Assembly: GCA_021234155.1 (NCBI GenBank)
Contig: JAJEKV010000003.1
Span: 17,532,386 to 17,596,385 of the forward strand
Direction: 5' to 3'
DNA: 64,000 nt
From: Isoetes taiwanensis
Taxonomy: Eukaryota; Streptophyta; Lycopodiopsida; Isoetales; Isoetaceae
Each line of letters begins with the position of its first letter. The first letter of the stretch is position 1. A program made the position numbers and the translations under genes. Positions 32,747 through 44,527 of this stretch are shown here, one piece after another. Under the pieces are notes generated by a model, which saw only the letters and a list, made by a program, of their open reading frames with translations, had not been told where the DNA came from and ran no database searches.

Positions 32747-34843
32747 CCTCACACCCACCACATCATCACCATCTTGTAAAAGCAAAAACATTTCACTTGA
32801 TTTGGCCACATCCATGGTCTAGGTTCAAATTCTCTCACTAGAAGTCAAAATGGAGAGAGAAAACGCAAAAGTTCCTACGGGAAGCAACAAAAAGTCAAAG
32901 ATTTGCCTAAAGTATGTAATTTACATGCATTAGCATCAAATTGACCCATGTCATCACTTGAAAGTGACCAAGTCATCATACACATCATCACCATTGCCAT
33001 GTCACACCACACACATATCACCCCCATTGAAAATTCCATTTTTTCAAGATTCTTCAAAACAAGTTGTTTAAGATCATAAAGGTGACATGTTGTCTTGCCA
33101 CATCATCACCAACAATTCCGCATCATCATCCACTTGTCACATTCATCACCTCCACCTCATCATATGTTTTGACTAGAAGAAATGTACCTTGCCAACTTGT
33201 TTGACACCTCATCACCCCTCTTTGCCATGTCAGCATCATCTTCCCAACTCACCTAGCCTACTTGCCACCTCACCATTTCCATACCCCCGCTTTTAAGCAA
33301 AAAAAAATAAAAAATCTAGTTTTGCGGAAAAGATACCATCAAGCTATAAAGCATCAAAAAAGATTCTTTTTGCAAAAAAGAATTTCCAAAAATGGGCTCA
33401 TATAGACCTCCATATTGGGTTTCTTGGGAAACGTGCCTGATCTCATTATACAAAAAAATTTCCTATCTACCACCCCCCACCCCACCCCAAAAGCCTAGAT
33501 TCTCCCCAACCAATCAGCCCCCCTCCCCCGGCCACGTGGCACACCCGGGCATGTGGGGATGTTACGGACCGAATCCCACGTGGGCATGGCACGTCGATTT
33601 CTTAAGAGTGATGACTGTATCTGTCTTTATAAATCCTGTCTTATTTTTTTCAATAATTCCTGTGGGATATCTCGAGCTTATTTGCCAAGAACCCTAAATC
33701 ACAGTCACGCCAAGATCTGGAGTTTTGATCCTAACAAACCATTCAATCATGCTAAAACACTCTCGGATCAACCCATACCACATCAAGAACTGACTAATTA
33801 AGCAAAAAAGACAAGAATTAGCCCGAATTTGCCAAGAACGAGCCGGAACAGGGGATTTTGAAAAGGAGAAACACTGCTCAGAATTTTTCGTGGGCTTTGA
33901 GGCGAAAGACTGATCGAAGTTCTTTGAGGAAAGACCGGTTTCGATGGTTAAAGCTTGAATTTGCCTTCCACATGCCAGATTTTCCATGAATTTCTGATAT
34001 TTTCATTGAATTACTTGACTTGGAGTTTGACTTGATCCTGTGTCCAAGACATAGAGCTTGGGATTATCCTTGATTATTGTGTGAATGAAAATCCGATACT
34101 TGGAAAAGCAATTGTGAATTATTTTCTTTTAGCATTGTGCTTGTCGTTGTAAAAAAATAAAATAATAATAGTAGTTCTCAGCACTTAGGCATGAGGAAAT
34201 TTCAGTGAGGTTGCACAGAGACACCTGTATAAAGCATGAATAGTGGTATGAAGGCCTGCATTTTCTTCTGTCAAAAGCTTTTACTTGTATAACTAGGCTA
34301 GGATTTTGTATGTTCAGCTTTTATTGCATCTTCTACTTAGTAGGCCATGAGCAGCATCTGAACTCATTCAATAAAACAAAAAAGAGCCCTTTATGATCGA
34401 TTTGCTAAGATCATTCTGCTATTCATAGCTTATGACAGTCTGTCAGACTAAAGCTCAAATTTCCAGGGCATCATGCATTCATTTATGCAAAAGATATACT
34501 TGATTCAAGTGTTCAGACACATAGGAAGAAGATCCAAGCATTAAAACTCAAAAAAGTTCTATCATTTAGAATTTACAGAAAATCACTCTCTGCCACGGAT
34601 ATTGGCCAATTTTTTACCTGTTCAGAGATGCACTTTTGAGTGATTTGCACTGATCAATATCCATCTGACTTTTTGCACCGCATACCTCAGGATCTTGAGT
34701 AGCCTTGACAACAAAAATTATAGTTAGATCCTTTCTTGTTTGCAAGTGGCACCTTTTCTTGCAAGGCAGACTTTTTTCTGTTTGGGAAAAGTGATTGAAA
34801 CTTGTTGTTTGAGCCTTCTAGTTGGAACTTTCTCACACAGAGT

Positions 34844-34871
34844 GGTTGCCTTAAGCAACCTGGAGGTTCTA
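34844..34871 (+). promoter_or_regulatory. U5 hairpin plus primer-site-like 11-mer, copy 2
   Basis: GGTTGCCTTAAGCAACC (34,844-34,860), then TGGAGGTTCTA (34,861-34,871). It equals the structure at 9141-9168, with changed but still paired stem bases. Confidence 0.7.
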
Positions 34872-34912
34872 AACAACTGAGGTTGAAGGTTTTGCCAGGA
34901 ACACCTTCAACA

Positions 34913-35439
34913 CATACAGACAAAACTCTATTGGCATGCACGAGAATGCGTTGCGTTTCAACTCTAATAGAAATGTTTGTTTTATTAGATGATATTTAGG
35001 AACAAATGTATTGCTAATAGTGTCTATCTTAACTAGATTTCTATGGCATTCTTCATGTGATTCAATGTTGCTCTAATCATATGAGATCAAATAATATGAA
35101 AACCAACTAGTGGCATCAACCTTCTCTAGGAATCCATGAATGCATGAACTAGAGAATGTGCAAATTTTTACACTATTTTGCAAGTCTAGAGGGATGTACT
35201 CTACACAAAATTATAAGATTAGACATACTTGGGGTTCAGACCCCCAAGGTGCACAAAGGGCACTGAATTCTTGTATGTTATAAGATAAAATGTTGTTACA
35301 TACTATATGCTCCGGACTACATGAAGTTGAGAACGATTCTGAAATTGTACTTACGCCATATTAAGAGGCAGCTTATCAAATACAAAAAAAAGTATATATG
35401 TATTTCAACAATTACACACTTTTATAAGTTTCCAAAAGA
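34913..35439. other. AT-rich spacer
   Basis: No gene, RNA or clear repeat is seen. Confidence 0.4.
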
Positions 35440-35550
35440 TGGATAGATAGATGAATTTTTACGTCCAGGGGGACCCAAGCAGGCCATGGGAGGAGCACAT
35501 GCAAAGGGCCTAAGCCCAAATGAAACAGGAGTAAACCCCTTCACAAAACA
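35440..35550 (-). mobile_element. LINE 3'-end remnant
   Basis: GATAGATAGATGAATTTTTACGTCC followed by GGGGACCCAAGCAGGCC matches in layout the 3' end of the LINE at 31,906 (repeat tail, then ATTTTTTATCGTCC..GAGACCAATTGGCC..GGGACCC). It suggests a second short member of the same LINE family in the same orientation with a GATA-type tail. Confidence 0.5.
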
Positions 35551-35560
35551 CAATGAAAAG

Positions 35561-35640
35561 CAAGTTTAGCAAGTTTATTTATTTTTGTGTCCAACCAAGT
35601 CAAGTTTAGCAAGTTTATTTATTTTTGTGTCCAACCAAGT
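35561..35640. repeat. 40-bp exact tandem duplication
   Basis: The unit beginning CAAGTTTAGCAAGTTTATTT occurs at 35,561-35,600 and 35,601-35,640 without a difference, so it is recent. Confidence 0.95.
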
Positions 35641-35669
35641 CTTTGAAACATCATACATCTTTACCTAAA

Positions 35670-35720
35670 CAAGAAATTTACTGCGGCGGCCAAGGCCGCG
35701 AACATTTCTCTTCCCCAACT
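35670..35720. repeat. Dispersed palindromic 50-mer, copy 1
   Basis: ACAAGAAATTTACTGCGGCGG...CGCGAACATTTCTCTTCC is, in reverse complement, nearly the same as 52,535-52,585. The core is a GCGGCGGCC/GGCCGC palindrome. The sequence from 35,721 to 36,254 shows no gene. Confidence 0.65.
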
Positions 35721-36254
35721 TACTCCTGCAAAGGGGGATTTGTGTATCTGTGGAATGGTGTGAAACCCAATAGAAGAAAGAAAAATATATCATGTTGTTT
35801 CCACATGCATACATTAAAATAAATGTCTGCAATGAGCATGTATCCTCTACCATAATGAGAATCTACTACAAATCGATTGAAACACAAGTTTTCTAAGTGT
35901 ACATCAACATAGGTTCATGAGACATCAAAGTGGAGATGGTTGACTACTGTTGAGAATTTGCTGTCATCTTCAAACATTTGAAGGTTGAACCTGGCTAAAC
36001 CTAGCATTTCTGTCAGCTTGAACGTTTGAAGGTTGAACCTGGTATTGACGTCCATGGTTGAGAATGCACGATAAGCTAAGTATGAAATACATTGGATGTA
36101 AAAAATATTTCACATACACATTGTTTTCAACACTACATATATAATATTAAAGCCATATGCTTCATAAAGAATGTAGAGAATGCAAGGGGTCATGCCAAAA
36201 AAAAAACCAAAAAGGATTTTTGTGTGTAGAGTTTTATATGTCCTAAGCAAATTT

Positions 36255-38318
36255 TCCTCAATTGCTATGCTGCCTTCCTAGAACATGTCAATAACTTAAT
36301 CAAATTTCCCCAATTGCTATGTTGCCTTCCTAGAACATGTCAATGTCAGTTTTTGTCTGTTCTATATTGAAGTACGAACATGTCTATATGGCTTTCTTGT
36401 TTGATTTATTAGGGAATATTGCCCCCAAAGGGCAACATACTAACTGTTTTCATGTATTGAACTTAAGATCAAGTCATTTTGGAAGAATTAGATCAAAGAA
36501 GAGCTCGGTAGTCAACATTGATGTGGAGGTCAAACAACATCAATCTTCAAAGGTCAACACAAATATTCAAGGTCAAAGGTAGTCAAAGGATGCTTTATGA
36601 GATTCTGGGTTGAGAAGATTGGAAGATGCTTTTTGAAGATTGGAAGACAAAGTTTGGAAGACCCCAGGGTATTTGATTCCACCTCCTAGCCATTTTTTAT
36701 CCATATTCTTACCCCCATTTTGAAATTTTCCTAGTCATATTTCCCTTATACCTATATCCTCCATTGCTCACCTTTTTGCCAATCACACCATGCTTTGCCT
36801 AAATCCTTTTTTCTTAATGCCTTTTGCCTCTCCCAAAAGATGGTCTTCCCATTTCATATTCTTTTTCTCATTTTTATTCCCCATGTCACACCCTTGCAAA
36901 TGCCCCTAGTCTAATTCTTGTTTGTAATTTCTTATACCCCTTTTGCTTCACCCACCATTGTGCCTTAAGTATCCATGTTACCCATATACCCCATGGAATA
37001 TTCCAAGCATGGTATCTAGACCTAGCATATTCCCAAGAAATTAGGGTTGCCATTGCCTCAAATGATCTAAACTTCTCAACTATTTTATGGGGCACCTTTT
37101 GAACCATAGCCTAGCTTTTCAAAATTTCGAAATACAACATACTCTGAGTTTATACTCCAAAAAATACGGCTACCGTATCACGAGATTTCTGGAAAAATAC
37201 AGTTGAACAACCCTAAACCTGGAAACTTGCTCGAATCACGCCGGAATTGGATTCTTAAGCTATAAAAACTACCTATTCTTGGATTCCCGCTCATAAGCAT
37301 CTCATTAAGCCTAAAATTAAGTCCTAAGATGCCGGAATCATCAAATCTAAACCTATATACCGGGGAAACAATGATAGAAGTTTTTTGAAGGCCCAGACGC
37401 ATCAAACCTCAACATTGATACATGCTGAGCATGATCTGAAGACGTTTATGAAGTATCTGAGCATTCCATAGTTCGATTTGAGAAAATTGGACTGATTATC
37501 CTACTATGCTATTATTACATCTTCTGATGATTGATTTATGTTCTTATGACCTACGTCTATCTTGTATTACTTTCATATCAATGGAAATTGCCTGCCAAGT
37601 GCCAAAAAGTTTGACTGTCATATTCTTTTAGCATTCTAGCCATGAAAACATTTTTACAGTAAAATATTCTACAACCCTTTCTTACATATGACCATTTTCC
37701 CCTCATCTCCAATCATATTTGCACCTGTGTGCACAAAGATTTCGAAAAAAAACCATTCCAAACTCAAGTTATCATTTTTTGCATTCTGTCTGATATAATC
37801 TTAGACTGTTTTCCACAAAACAGTGCCAAAAAAATAGTTTTAGTGATTCAAAATAAGATTTGAGTGCATGCCCCACACCTTTGGGATCTATACTTCATCT
37901 CAGTTTTGGAATTTCTCAAAAATTCCCTCTACAACTCAAGTTACAAAATTCTGAGATCTGTCTGTGGATTTGACTGGTATTGACCAAAAATTGACTCAAC
38001 TTTGAGATCAAATATCTTGCAGACTAGAAATCAGACTTGGTCAAGATCTTTTCCCTTTCATGCCTATAACTTTTCTACACTAGTCACAATCATTTGACCT
38101 TGATAATCAATCCACCTATGAGAACTACATCGATTTGAGTGAAGGCTCCTTATTCTCGAATTGGGAAAGGTATGAGTACTTGATATTTGAGCTTTTTCTT
38201 TAAAACATTCTTGTCTAGACTGATCACCTTAAGTGATCTGGAGGTTCTAACCCCAACTTGAGCATAAATTCAAGTTGGATTCTTGTGTTTGACTGTCTAG
38301 CCAGGTTGAGGGTCAACA
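36255..38318 (+). mobile_element. Third, diverged Tat-family LTR
   Basis: The 5' part has GAAGATTGGAAGACAAAGTTTGGAAGACCCC (36,630-36,665), similar to the LTR at 6780. The 3' end has the conserved hairpin and CTGGAGGTTCTAA (38,222-38,250) and finishes at GGGTCAACA (38,318). A 47-bp direct repeat around 36,255-36,345 lies at its start, so the left boundary is uncertain. No internal region or primer site is attached, so it is a solo LTR or fragment. The open frames inside are chance. Confidence 0.65.
38222..38249 (+). promoter_or_regulatory. U5 hairpin plus primer-site-like 11-mer, copy 3
   Basis: GATCACCTTAAGTGATC (38,222-38,238), then TGGAGGTTCTA (38,239-38,249). The stem is fully paired although two or three base pairs differ from copies 1 and 2. 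Confidence 0.7.
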
Positions 38319-38496
38319 GGGAAACAAACATGACAAAAGTATAGCGATAGTAAGTAATAAGTCTTATGGCCTAGGCCATTTGAAATGGGACTGCGATGTT
38401 AGAGTTTCTGACAAATTTATCTTGGCCTTACACAATCCAATCTTGTCAACTACAGATATCTTGTCACACCCAATATCTTCCATCAATATTAAGATC

Positions 38497-38642
38497 AAAA
38501 GAATATCCTATTATCCAGGGCGGAATTCTACAGTGAAATTCTGGGCAACAGGGCGGTGGAATTCTGGGCAACAGGCTAGGCGGAATTCTACAATGGAATT
38601 TCGGGCAACAGTGCAGTGGAATTCTTCGAAGGATATTCTTTT
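38497..38642. mobile_element. 146-bp miniature inverted element with internal repeats
   Basis: The perfect 13-bp arms AAAAGAATATCCT (38,497-38,509) and its reverse complement (38,630-38,642) enclose two copies of a roughly 60-bp unit containing GGCGGAATTCTACA and GGGCAACAG. No gene. Confidence 0.55.
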
Positions 38643-38889
38643 CATGGATTGGTAGCAACATTTCAAGTAGCCTAATAGTTCTTCAAAATGCATTATCTGA
38701 GCTCTAGCTAGTAGGTAATTAATTGGAATACATAGAAGAATGTCAACAAATATTAAGACCTTAAATATAATATGCATGCCATAAACAAATTCAACCAGTT
38801 AGTCTTATGACTTTAGATAATTTAAAGTTTCTCTGCATACTGTATCAGTTTATTCAAGATCGTTAACTTCATCAAATAAGCAAAATGCT

Positions 38890-39062
38890 TTCTACGAGCC
38901 TCCTCTTTCAAAGTTCTCATACCCAATGGTATTATTTGGCAAGGCCAATATCTTCTTCCTCTTTCAAAATTTTTGTGCTGAATGGTATTATTTGGCAAGG
39001 CCAATTGACTGTGAATGTCAATTAATGACATAATCTCTCAATCACATAATCTCTCAATCAAT
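38890..39062. repeat. Direct repeats of about 48 bp and 16 bp
   Basis: CCTCTTTCAAA...AATGGTATTATTTGGCAAGGCCAAT occurs at about 38,901-38,949 and 38,957-39,005. A 16-bp CATAATCTCTCAATCA unit is in tandem at 39,029-39,060. From 39,063 to 40,190 no gene is supported. Confidence 0.75.
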
Positions 39063-40224
39063 TCTTACAGGAACGCAGGAGATTGCCGGAGTAGGATGCC
39101 AACATAACCACATGAGAGCACGTAAAACATGATCTTTTGTCTAACTTAGCAAATAAGCACAAAACTCATGTTCTCTGGAGAAAACTATCTGATACTTCCA
39201 GGCCTTTGTAAAACTACAAACCTTGGACCTGCAAACCATGAGCTGCAAATAGTAAAAGGATCAACATTGTAGGAATGAACATGAAAACCAAAGTGGCACT
39301 TCTGAAATAACAAATAAGTATTTCTTCCGGCATATGAAGAAGCTTGAACATCATCAGAGTCATAACCCATCCAAAATACATTTTTTAAACAGCAAAATAG
39401 TCTGCGAACTGAGGGCTCTACTCTGCTCTACGAATCAACCAGAGGGCTCTTCTCTGCTCTGAGCAAACTGCTCTGGGAATCAACCAGGATTCTATTTTGG
39501 GGCTTGTGAATTAGGGCCTTGGGCCTTACAAATCATAGCAGACAGGCTTCATGTCCAAGCCTTTTTCTTATACTTTCTGTTGTTGATAAAACAGGGGATT
39601 GTACCTTAAATTGGAGTTTTCATTCGAATTTCTCAGTTTGTGAGCAAAATTTCAAGCCTCAAAATCTGGTTAATCTGGAAAGGAGCGGGCCTCAAAATCT
39701 TCATCAACTTGTTTTAGCCATAGCCGTTTTGCTAGAGCAATCCCTACGGAGTTTCACCCATCAAAAAGCTCATCCATGTAACCCTAAACCATCTACATAT
39801 TGTACAGGTTACTTACCTGTTATGTATTTTATCTATCAGCCTCTGAAATAGCCGACAAAGAATATGCATGTAGACATGCAATTAGGCCCCTGCCTTAATA
39901 TCAAACCAAGAATTTATGTTTGAACCTGTGAGTGCTCCACATATCTAAAGCGTCAAGGCGCCGTTGTTGCACGACTCCGCAGCCTGAAATTAAAGGGCGA
40001 ACTTAGAAGGCAGTCTATGGCTTAAAAAAACTGCATCACTTTCCTTTCTGCAGCAGGTGCAGCCAAATCCGCAAGAACAAAACCCCAAGAACACAAATGC
40101 CATGATCTACATCAAAATCTTGAGGTAGTCTGCCGGAGTTGCTTGCAGAGCAAGAAATCATAGCGTTTACTCCTTTTTTTTTAAGTTTTGGTTATTTTTT
40201 TAACACATGGGTCGTGCTCAAGCT

Positions 40225-40690
40225 TTTTCTTGGGACGGAAATATTTCATCAAACAAAAAAGGAAGCTGGCTTATATATGTTGTGACAAGATACATCTTTA
40301 CCTAAGAAGGTACACCAAACGCGACAATCTTGTAAAGATGGGCATTTAAAAAAAGGAGTCTTCTTTTTATATACATCTTTACCTAAGGTACATCGCATTT
40401 ATGAAAAGGAGTCAAGTTCTTTTCATATACGTCAAGGCAAGTGGGTCTGTGTTCTTGCCTGATGCTCCGATCATTCTTGTCAAGAATGCAAACTGAGTCC
40501 ACAAAACTTGTAGAATCCGGTTCTTCTTGCTTTGACGTAGTACAATGGCATGGGGTCAGCCATTCTTGCTGCCCCCATGCCATTCTACATAACATCTTTA
40601 CTTGAGGTGCACCAAACCCGATAGTCTTGTAAAGATGGGCATTTATGGAAAGGAGTCAAGTTCTTTTCATATAGCCTGATGAGCTGTATT
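40225..40690. repeat. Three dispersed copies of a repeat of about 90 bp
   Basis: Blocks ACATCTTTACCT(A/T)..AGGT.CACC, CTTGTAAAGATGGGCATTTA and GGAGTCAAGTTCTTTTCATATA recur at about 40,290-40,370, 40,372-40,430 and 40,588-40,675. ACATCTTTACCTAA also occurs at 35,655. No coding content. Confidence 0.65.
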
Positions 40691-40985
40691 GTACTCTTAA
40701 CGTAAATGTCCTACAAACATCTTTGTGAAAGAAACAAATAATCCTATGCAAAGCTTGTACCGCAAGGTTGACTTACCTGGAAAGGTTTTAGTAATATAAG
40801 AAAATTTGCTCTAACAATGTAGACTTATAATAATATAAGAAAATTATTCCTCTTAAAACTTGCTCTAACAATGTAGACTTATAAAGATGAAATTCATGTT
40901 AAATTTGTTATCATAATTTTCTTCCAGATAACACTCAGTTATTATGCTGTTATGGTTGAGGGACGATCTGTCTAAGAAATCAGAT

Positions 40986-41866
40986 CTATTTGGCCAGCAA
41001 AGTGGAGACGTTGTTGGCAATGGCGATCTTCAGATCAGGAGACACTCCATCCTTCCCTATAATGGTGTAAAGCAGAGCCTCTCCAAAGGTACGGTTGCTT
41101 ATCAATGTGACAGGCTCATTAGGAATAACCCCTTCTTCTTCAAATGCAATCTACAGGGACATTGTTTCAATATGTTCAATATACATTCAATATGAACTTA
41201 TCACATGGTTTATGTTCAACATATACAAATCAATGGAAGAATGCAGTGATGCTTACTGCGATTCCGGCAGGTGATATCAAGTAAAGTGGACCAGTTTTTG
41301 GTAGCAAAGTTCGATCTTCAAATACCTTTTGAAAATCTTCAAGGGCCTTATTTTCAGATTCTCCAAATGTACCAGCTTCTTCAAGCACTGCCTTTGTATT
41401 TTCCATCACTTTGGCAGTGAATTTGGGGCCTGGCAGTGGCTGCAGCATTGTGGTCCTAACGAATTTTTCAAAAGGAGCTGCCAATATTCCACAACAACCA
41501 GTTATTATGTAAGGACATATTGCACCTAAATATATATGCTTTATACACATACCTGTGGTAATATCCTTGAAAAAACCTTCATCTGCTAATAATTGTTCTT
41601 GAGATTTGCCTTTCCAAGAGTGAGACAAATGCTCAATGATTTGGGGTTCCATATAAATCCCAAGAACAGTGACTTTGAGAAAGACTTGGGGATTTATTTG
41701 GATGCCCCTTACTCCTACACACACCAAAATATGCATCAAATACAAAAGAGTGCGTATGCTTAAGAATGGAGATAAACTATGAACCTGCGCCTCCATAAAG
41801 AAGCTGCTTTGTGGATCCAAGTGGAGTAAGAAATGGCGGAAAAACTACGTCTTCTACAGCAGCCAT
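40986..41866 (-). CDS. CHI: Chalcone-flavanone isomerase (CHI)
   Basis: Four exons on the minus strand: 41,866-41,785, 41,714-41,553, 41,477-41,257 and 41,150-40,986. GT-AG introns lie between, and the total is 630 bases or 209 residues plus stop, close to the usual 210-240. CHI closes chalcone to (2S)-flavanone in flavonoid synthesis, in the cytosol or at the ER face. Seen: GAGVRGIQI with the substrate-binding Arg; FLKVTVLGIYME with the conserved Thr; WKGKSQEQLL; APFEKFVRTTML; KVMENTKAVL with the conserved Asn; GVSPDLK near the end. The Tyr seven residues before that Asn (Y106 in Medicago CHI numbering) is Phe here (PGPKFTAKVMEN). The exon structure with three introns is typical. Type I or II assignment is not possible by eye. 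Confidence 0.92.
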
Positions 41867-43937
41867 TGCGGAATGAGAAATCCTGCAGCAGCAGCAGCAG
41901 ATGAATGTTACAAAAGGGCCGGACTCAATGTGACCACGCTCATCCAAATGAATGGTAGGTGAGGTGCCATAGCTACAGTAAGTATTAGCCCTTCATGTCA
42001 GAAAGAAACTTTTGCTCCTTGGACTTCGTACATTTTTTAAAGGGAAACAACCCCTGTTTTCTCCAATTTTTTATTTCTGTTCGACCCTAAGCATTTTTTC
42101 TGGGCCGCAATCCAAAACTCTGTTTTTGTGCCACGTTGCCCCACCATACCCAATCTAACGGAGGACGAAGATTTCTTGCTGGAGGCATTGATTTCTTCAA
42201 GCTCCAACTGTTTCTAGCTGTCTCCAAATCCAGGATTTGTCTGGCAGCAGCTAAACCACAGATTCTTACCATTCAGGAGCCGGAGAGCTGTATAATATCT
42301 GTCCACAAGCTATGGCGGTGGATAGTCTGCGGATTTGTCTTGGGTATTTTTTTGAGACAATTTGCTCCGTCAAAGCTTAACGCCTGGAAGAGGAGCCGGA
42401 TTCCGCCGACTAAAGCAAGTTACAGGGACGAGCATGAGGAGCGAGTAATCAAGCTTCCGTTTCTTTCTTCAAAAAATTTTTTCTTTCTTTCTTTCTATGG
42501 GCTATCAAATTCTCGTTCTTTCCGTCAGTAGTTGTTTGCCGGATGAATTCGCTTTGCTGATTTTTTTCCTTCTTCGCTCTGTATCTAGGTTAAAAGCATT
42601 TTAGAAAAATATTAATAGCAAGGCGAGAATTTGGTTCTTTCGGCGCCATAGCTATGGCGACATATAGCAACAGTTCTGTTGCATTAAGTGTGTAGAAGAA
42701 CATTCGAGCAGCATAATGAATGAGGCTTCTGGCATTGGCCGCTCCTGTTTAAACAAGACATCTGATAGTGGCCGCATTCAAATCTATATGTGCTTGTGGT
42801 TCCAAAATGGTCTGTACAGGTTTTCGGCTGCCCCATTTCCACTGCTCAGATCTACTACTCTGGAAAGCGACTGCTCTGAAGCTTTCAATTTTTGAGATGG
42901 GCTCCATTGTGAGATCCGGTGCCCAAAATCGGTTATTCTGGATCTGCCATGTTATGCATCGTTCATGTAAAAAGTTGAGATAGAAATATTAAGAAAAAAA
43001 TAACAACTAAACTAAGAATCGAATCCATCGAGTCTGCCTGGATCGACCAGTGTGGACGACCTAGTGCAAAGCTGAATCTACCTAACCGCTGCCAGGCGTG
43101 ATCATCAGGAGTCGGGTTTGCTGCCTAGCCGCTGCCATGCCGTCAGAAGAGGAACCGATCTTCATTCAGCCTAGCCGCTCCCCTAAATTAAATTCGTTTA
43201 TTTCGTTGTTTATTCGATATAAGAGGGTAAAACCTATCAAGCTTGGGACTCCCTGAGGGGTCTGGACTCTGGACTTGCAGATCACCTTGAATATGCTCGC
43301 AAAACCTTAGTAGGATAGGCTACTCATTCTGTTTGTTATTTCATAGTGGTTCAAATTTATTTGATTCAGAGAGTTTAACACTTTCTGGTTTAAAGACACA
43401 AAAAATCTCAAGCCCAGCTTCGTTTTCTTCTACCGATCTGCCAAGACCATGCACCTCTGGCTTTGGCGCCCTTCTTTCCTAGAGGGCTATCTCAGCGGAA
43501 TCCTTGATTAAAAACGTGTGGAGTTAAGGAATTTTCCCATGCAAGTCCTAGATAGGAGTGAAGAATTTCAAGATATAGCAGCTGGTTTGGGGTTGCTTAA
43601 TGTCGAAACTGGTACAATAGCTTGCACAATAGCATCTAGGTTGAGCTCAATTCTGGTTGCTCAATTTTGCGAGCAGGACCTACTTATTAAACCTTCAGAT
43701 AGCCTAGCAGACATTTGCCAATAATGCTTATCATGAACAACATTTTTATACTCAAATAATATCACATTATTACGCTCCCATAAGCGTGAATCATTTGCCA
43801 GATACATCAAAATGAATAGAAGGATTTCAAAAGTGATCACAAGGAGAGGCATTATTATTTAGGTTTTAAGTCTATACTAAAGGCATATTTTCATTAGTCA
43901 TTGCAATTTCACAACCGAATTTCTAACTCAATACATT
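41867..43937. other. Region upstream of CHI without a supported gene
   Basis: Begins with a CAG-trinucleotide run in the CHI 5' leader (41,884-41,899). Open frames at 42,136-42,531 (plus) and 43,518-43,724 (plus, 68 codons, MELRNFPMQVLDRSEEF...) have no recognised domain. 43,020-43,190 is GC-richer with repeated CCTAGCCGCT/CCTAACCGCTGCC words. Probably old repeat sequence. Confidence 0.4.
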
Positions 43938-44527
43938 TTTTTTTTTTTGAGTGAATGGGGTTTTTTTCATTAATTATAGAAAAAGGTACAACATAGTGAG
44001 TAAACCTTTATAGATAGGCTACTCATAGTAAAGTAAACAAATGAACATAAGTGAAAAGGTGCTGCTGTAAGCACATATATGTAATATGTTGACAAAAACA
44101 GTAGTGAACTGTAGAAAATAGTGCTGCTACTAAGTGCATTAGCAAAGATAATTGAACATACTTTATCGAAAGTTCCCCGCAGAAAGAGTAGATGTTAATA
44201 AGTTTGTAGATATTATATGCTAGTCCGTTTAGAGCCAAAAGGGATAAGTCGGGGTCACCGATTTGGGATGGTGGGATGATTTATGTGAAAGTGGTAGGAA
44301 TTCAGGAATTCATGGTGAGCTCGAAAGTTTGGCTGAAGTATGAGAGTTCTGCCATTTCCCCAGTTTAGCTCAGTGATCAATCTGTCTGCATTAGTAGTGG
44401 ACATCAGAATTATTAAGGTGCCATATGCATCCGATATGTAATGGTAGTAGCATTCCTCGTAATACTCAAATTGCCGATTTGTCATTCTTTCATTTGTTAA
44501 TCTCCATGAACCACCATATCTCGTGCA

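Larger units (their letters stand above)
31745..34912 (+). mobile_element. Tat-family LTR (solo or broken), split by a LINE
   Basis: Related to the LTRs of the element at 6.57-16.56 kb: TCTAGTCAAAAC...CACCATCTTG near 31,755, the CCACGTGG..CACACCCGGG..GTGGGG block near 33,533, the same order through GGACCGAATCCCACGTGGGCAT, and the U5 end GCCAGGAACACCTTCAACA at 34,912. No primer site follows, and the 5' end is missing (begins about 180 bases inside the LTR), so it is a truncated solo LTR or fragment. A LINE fragment occupies 31,906-32,746. Confidence 0.8.

Noticed and set aside
36824-37102. Plus-strand frame of 92 codons
   Set aside because: Falls inside the third Tat-family LTR; no domain.
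39519-39851. Plus-strand frame of 110 codons
   Set aside because: No recognised family, no plausible neighbours or splice structure; composition not distinct from the surrounding spacer.
42136-42531. Plus-strand frame of 131 codons upstream of CHI
   Set aside because: No domain, no splice or neighbour support; ends in low-complexity Phe/Ser.
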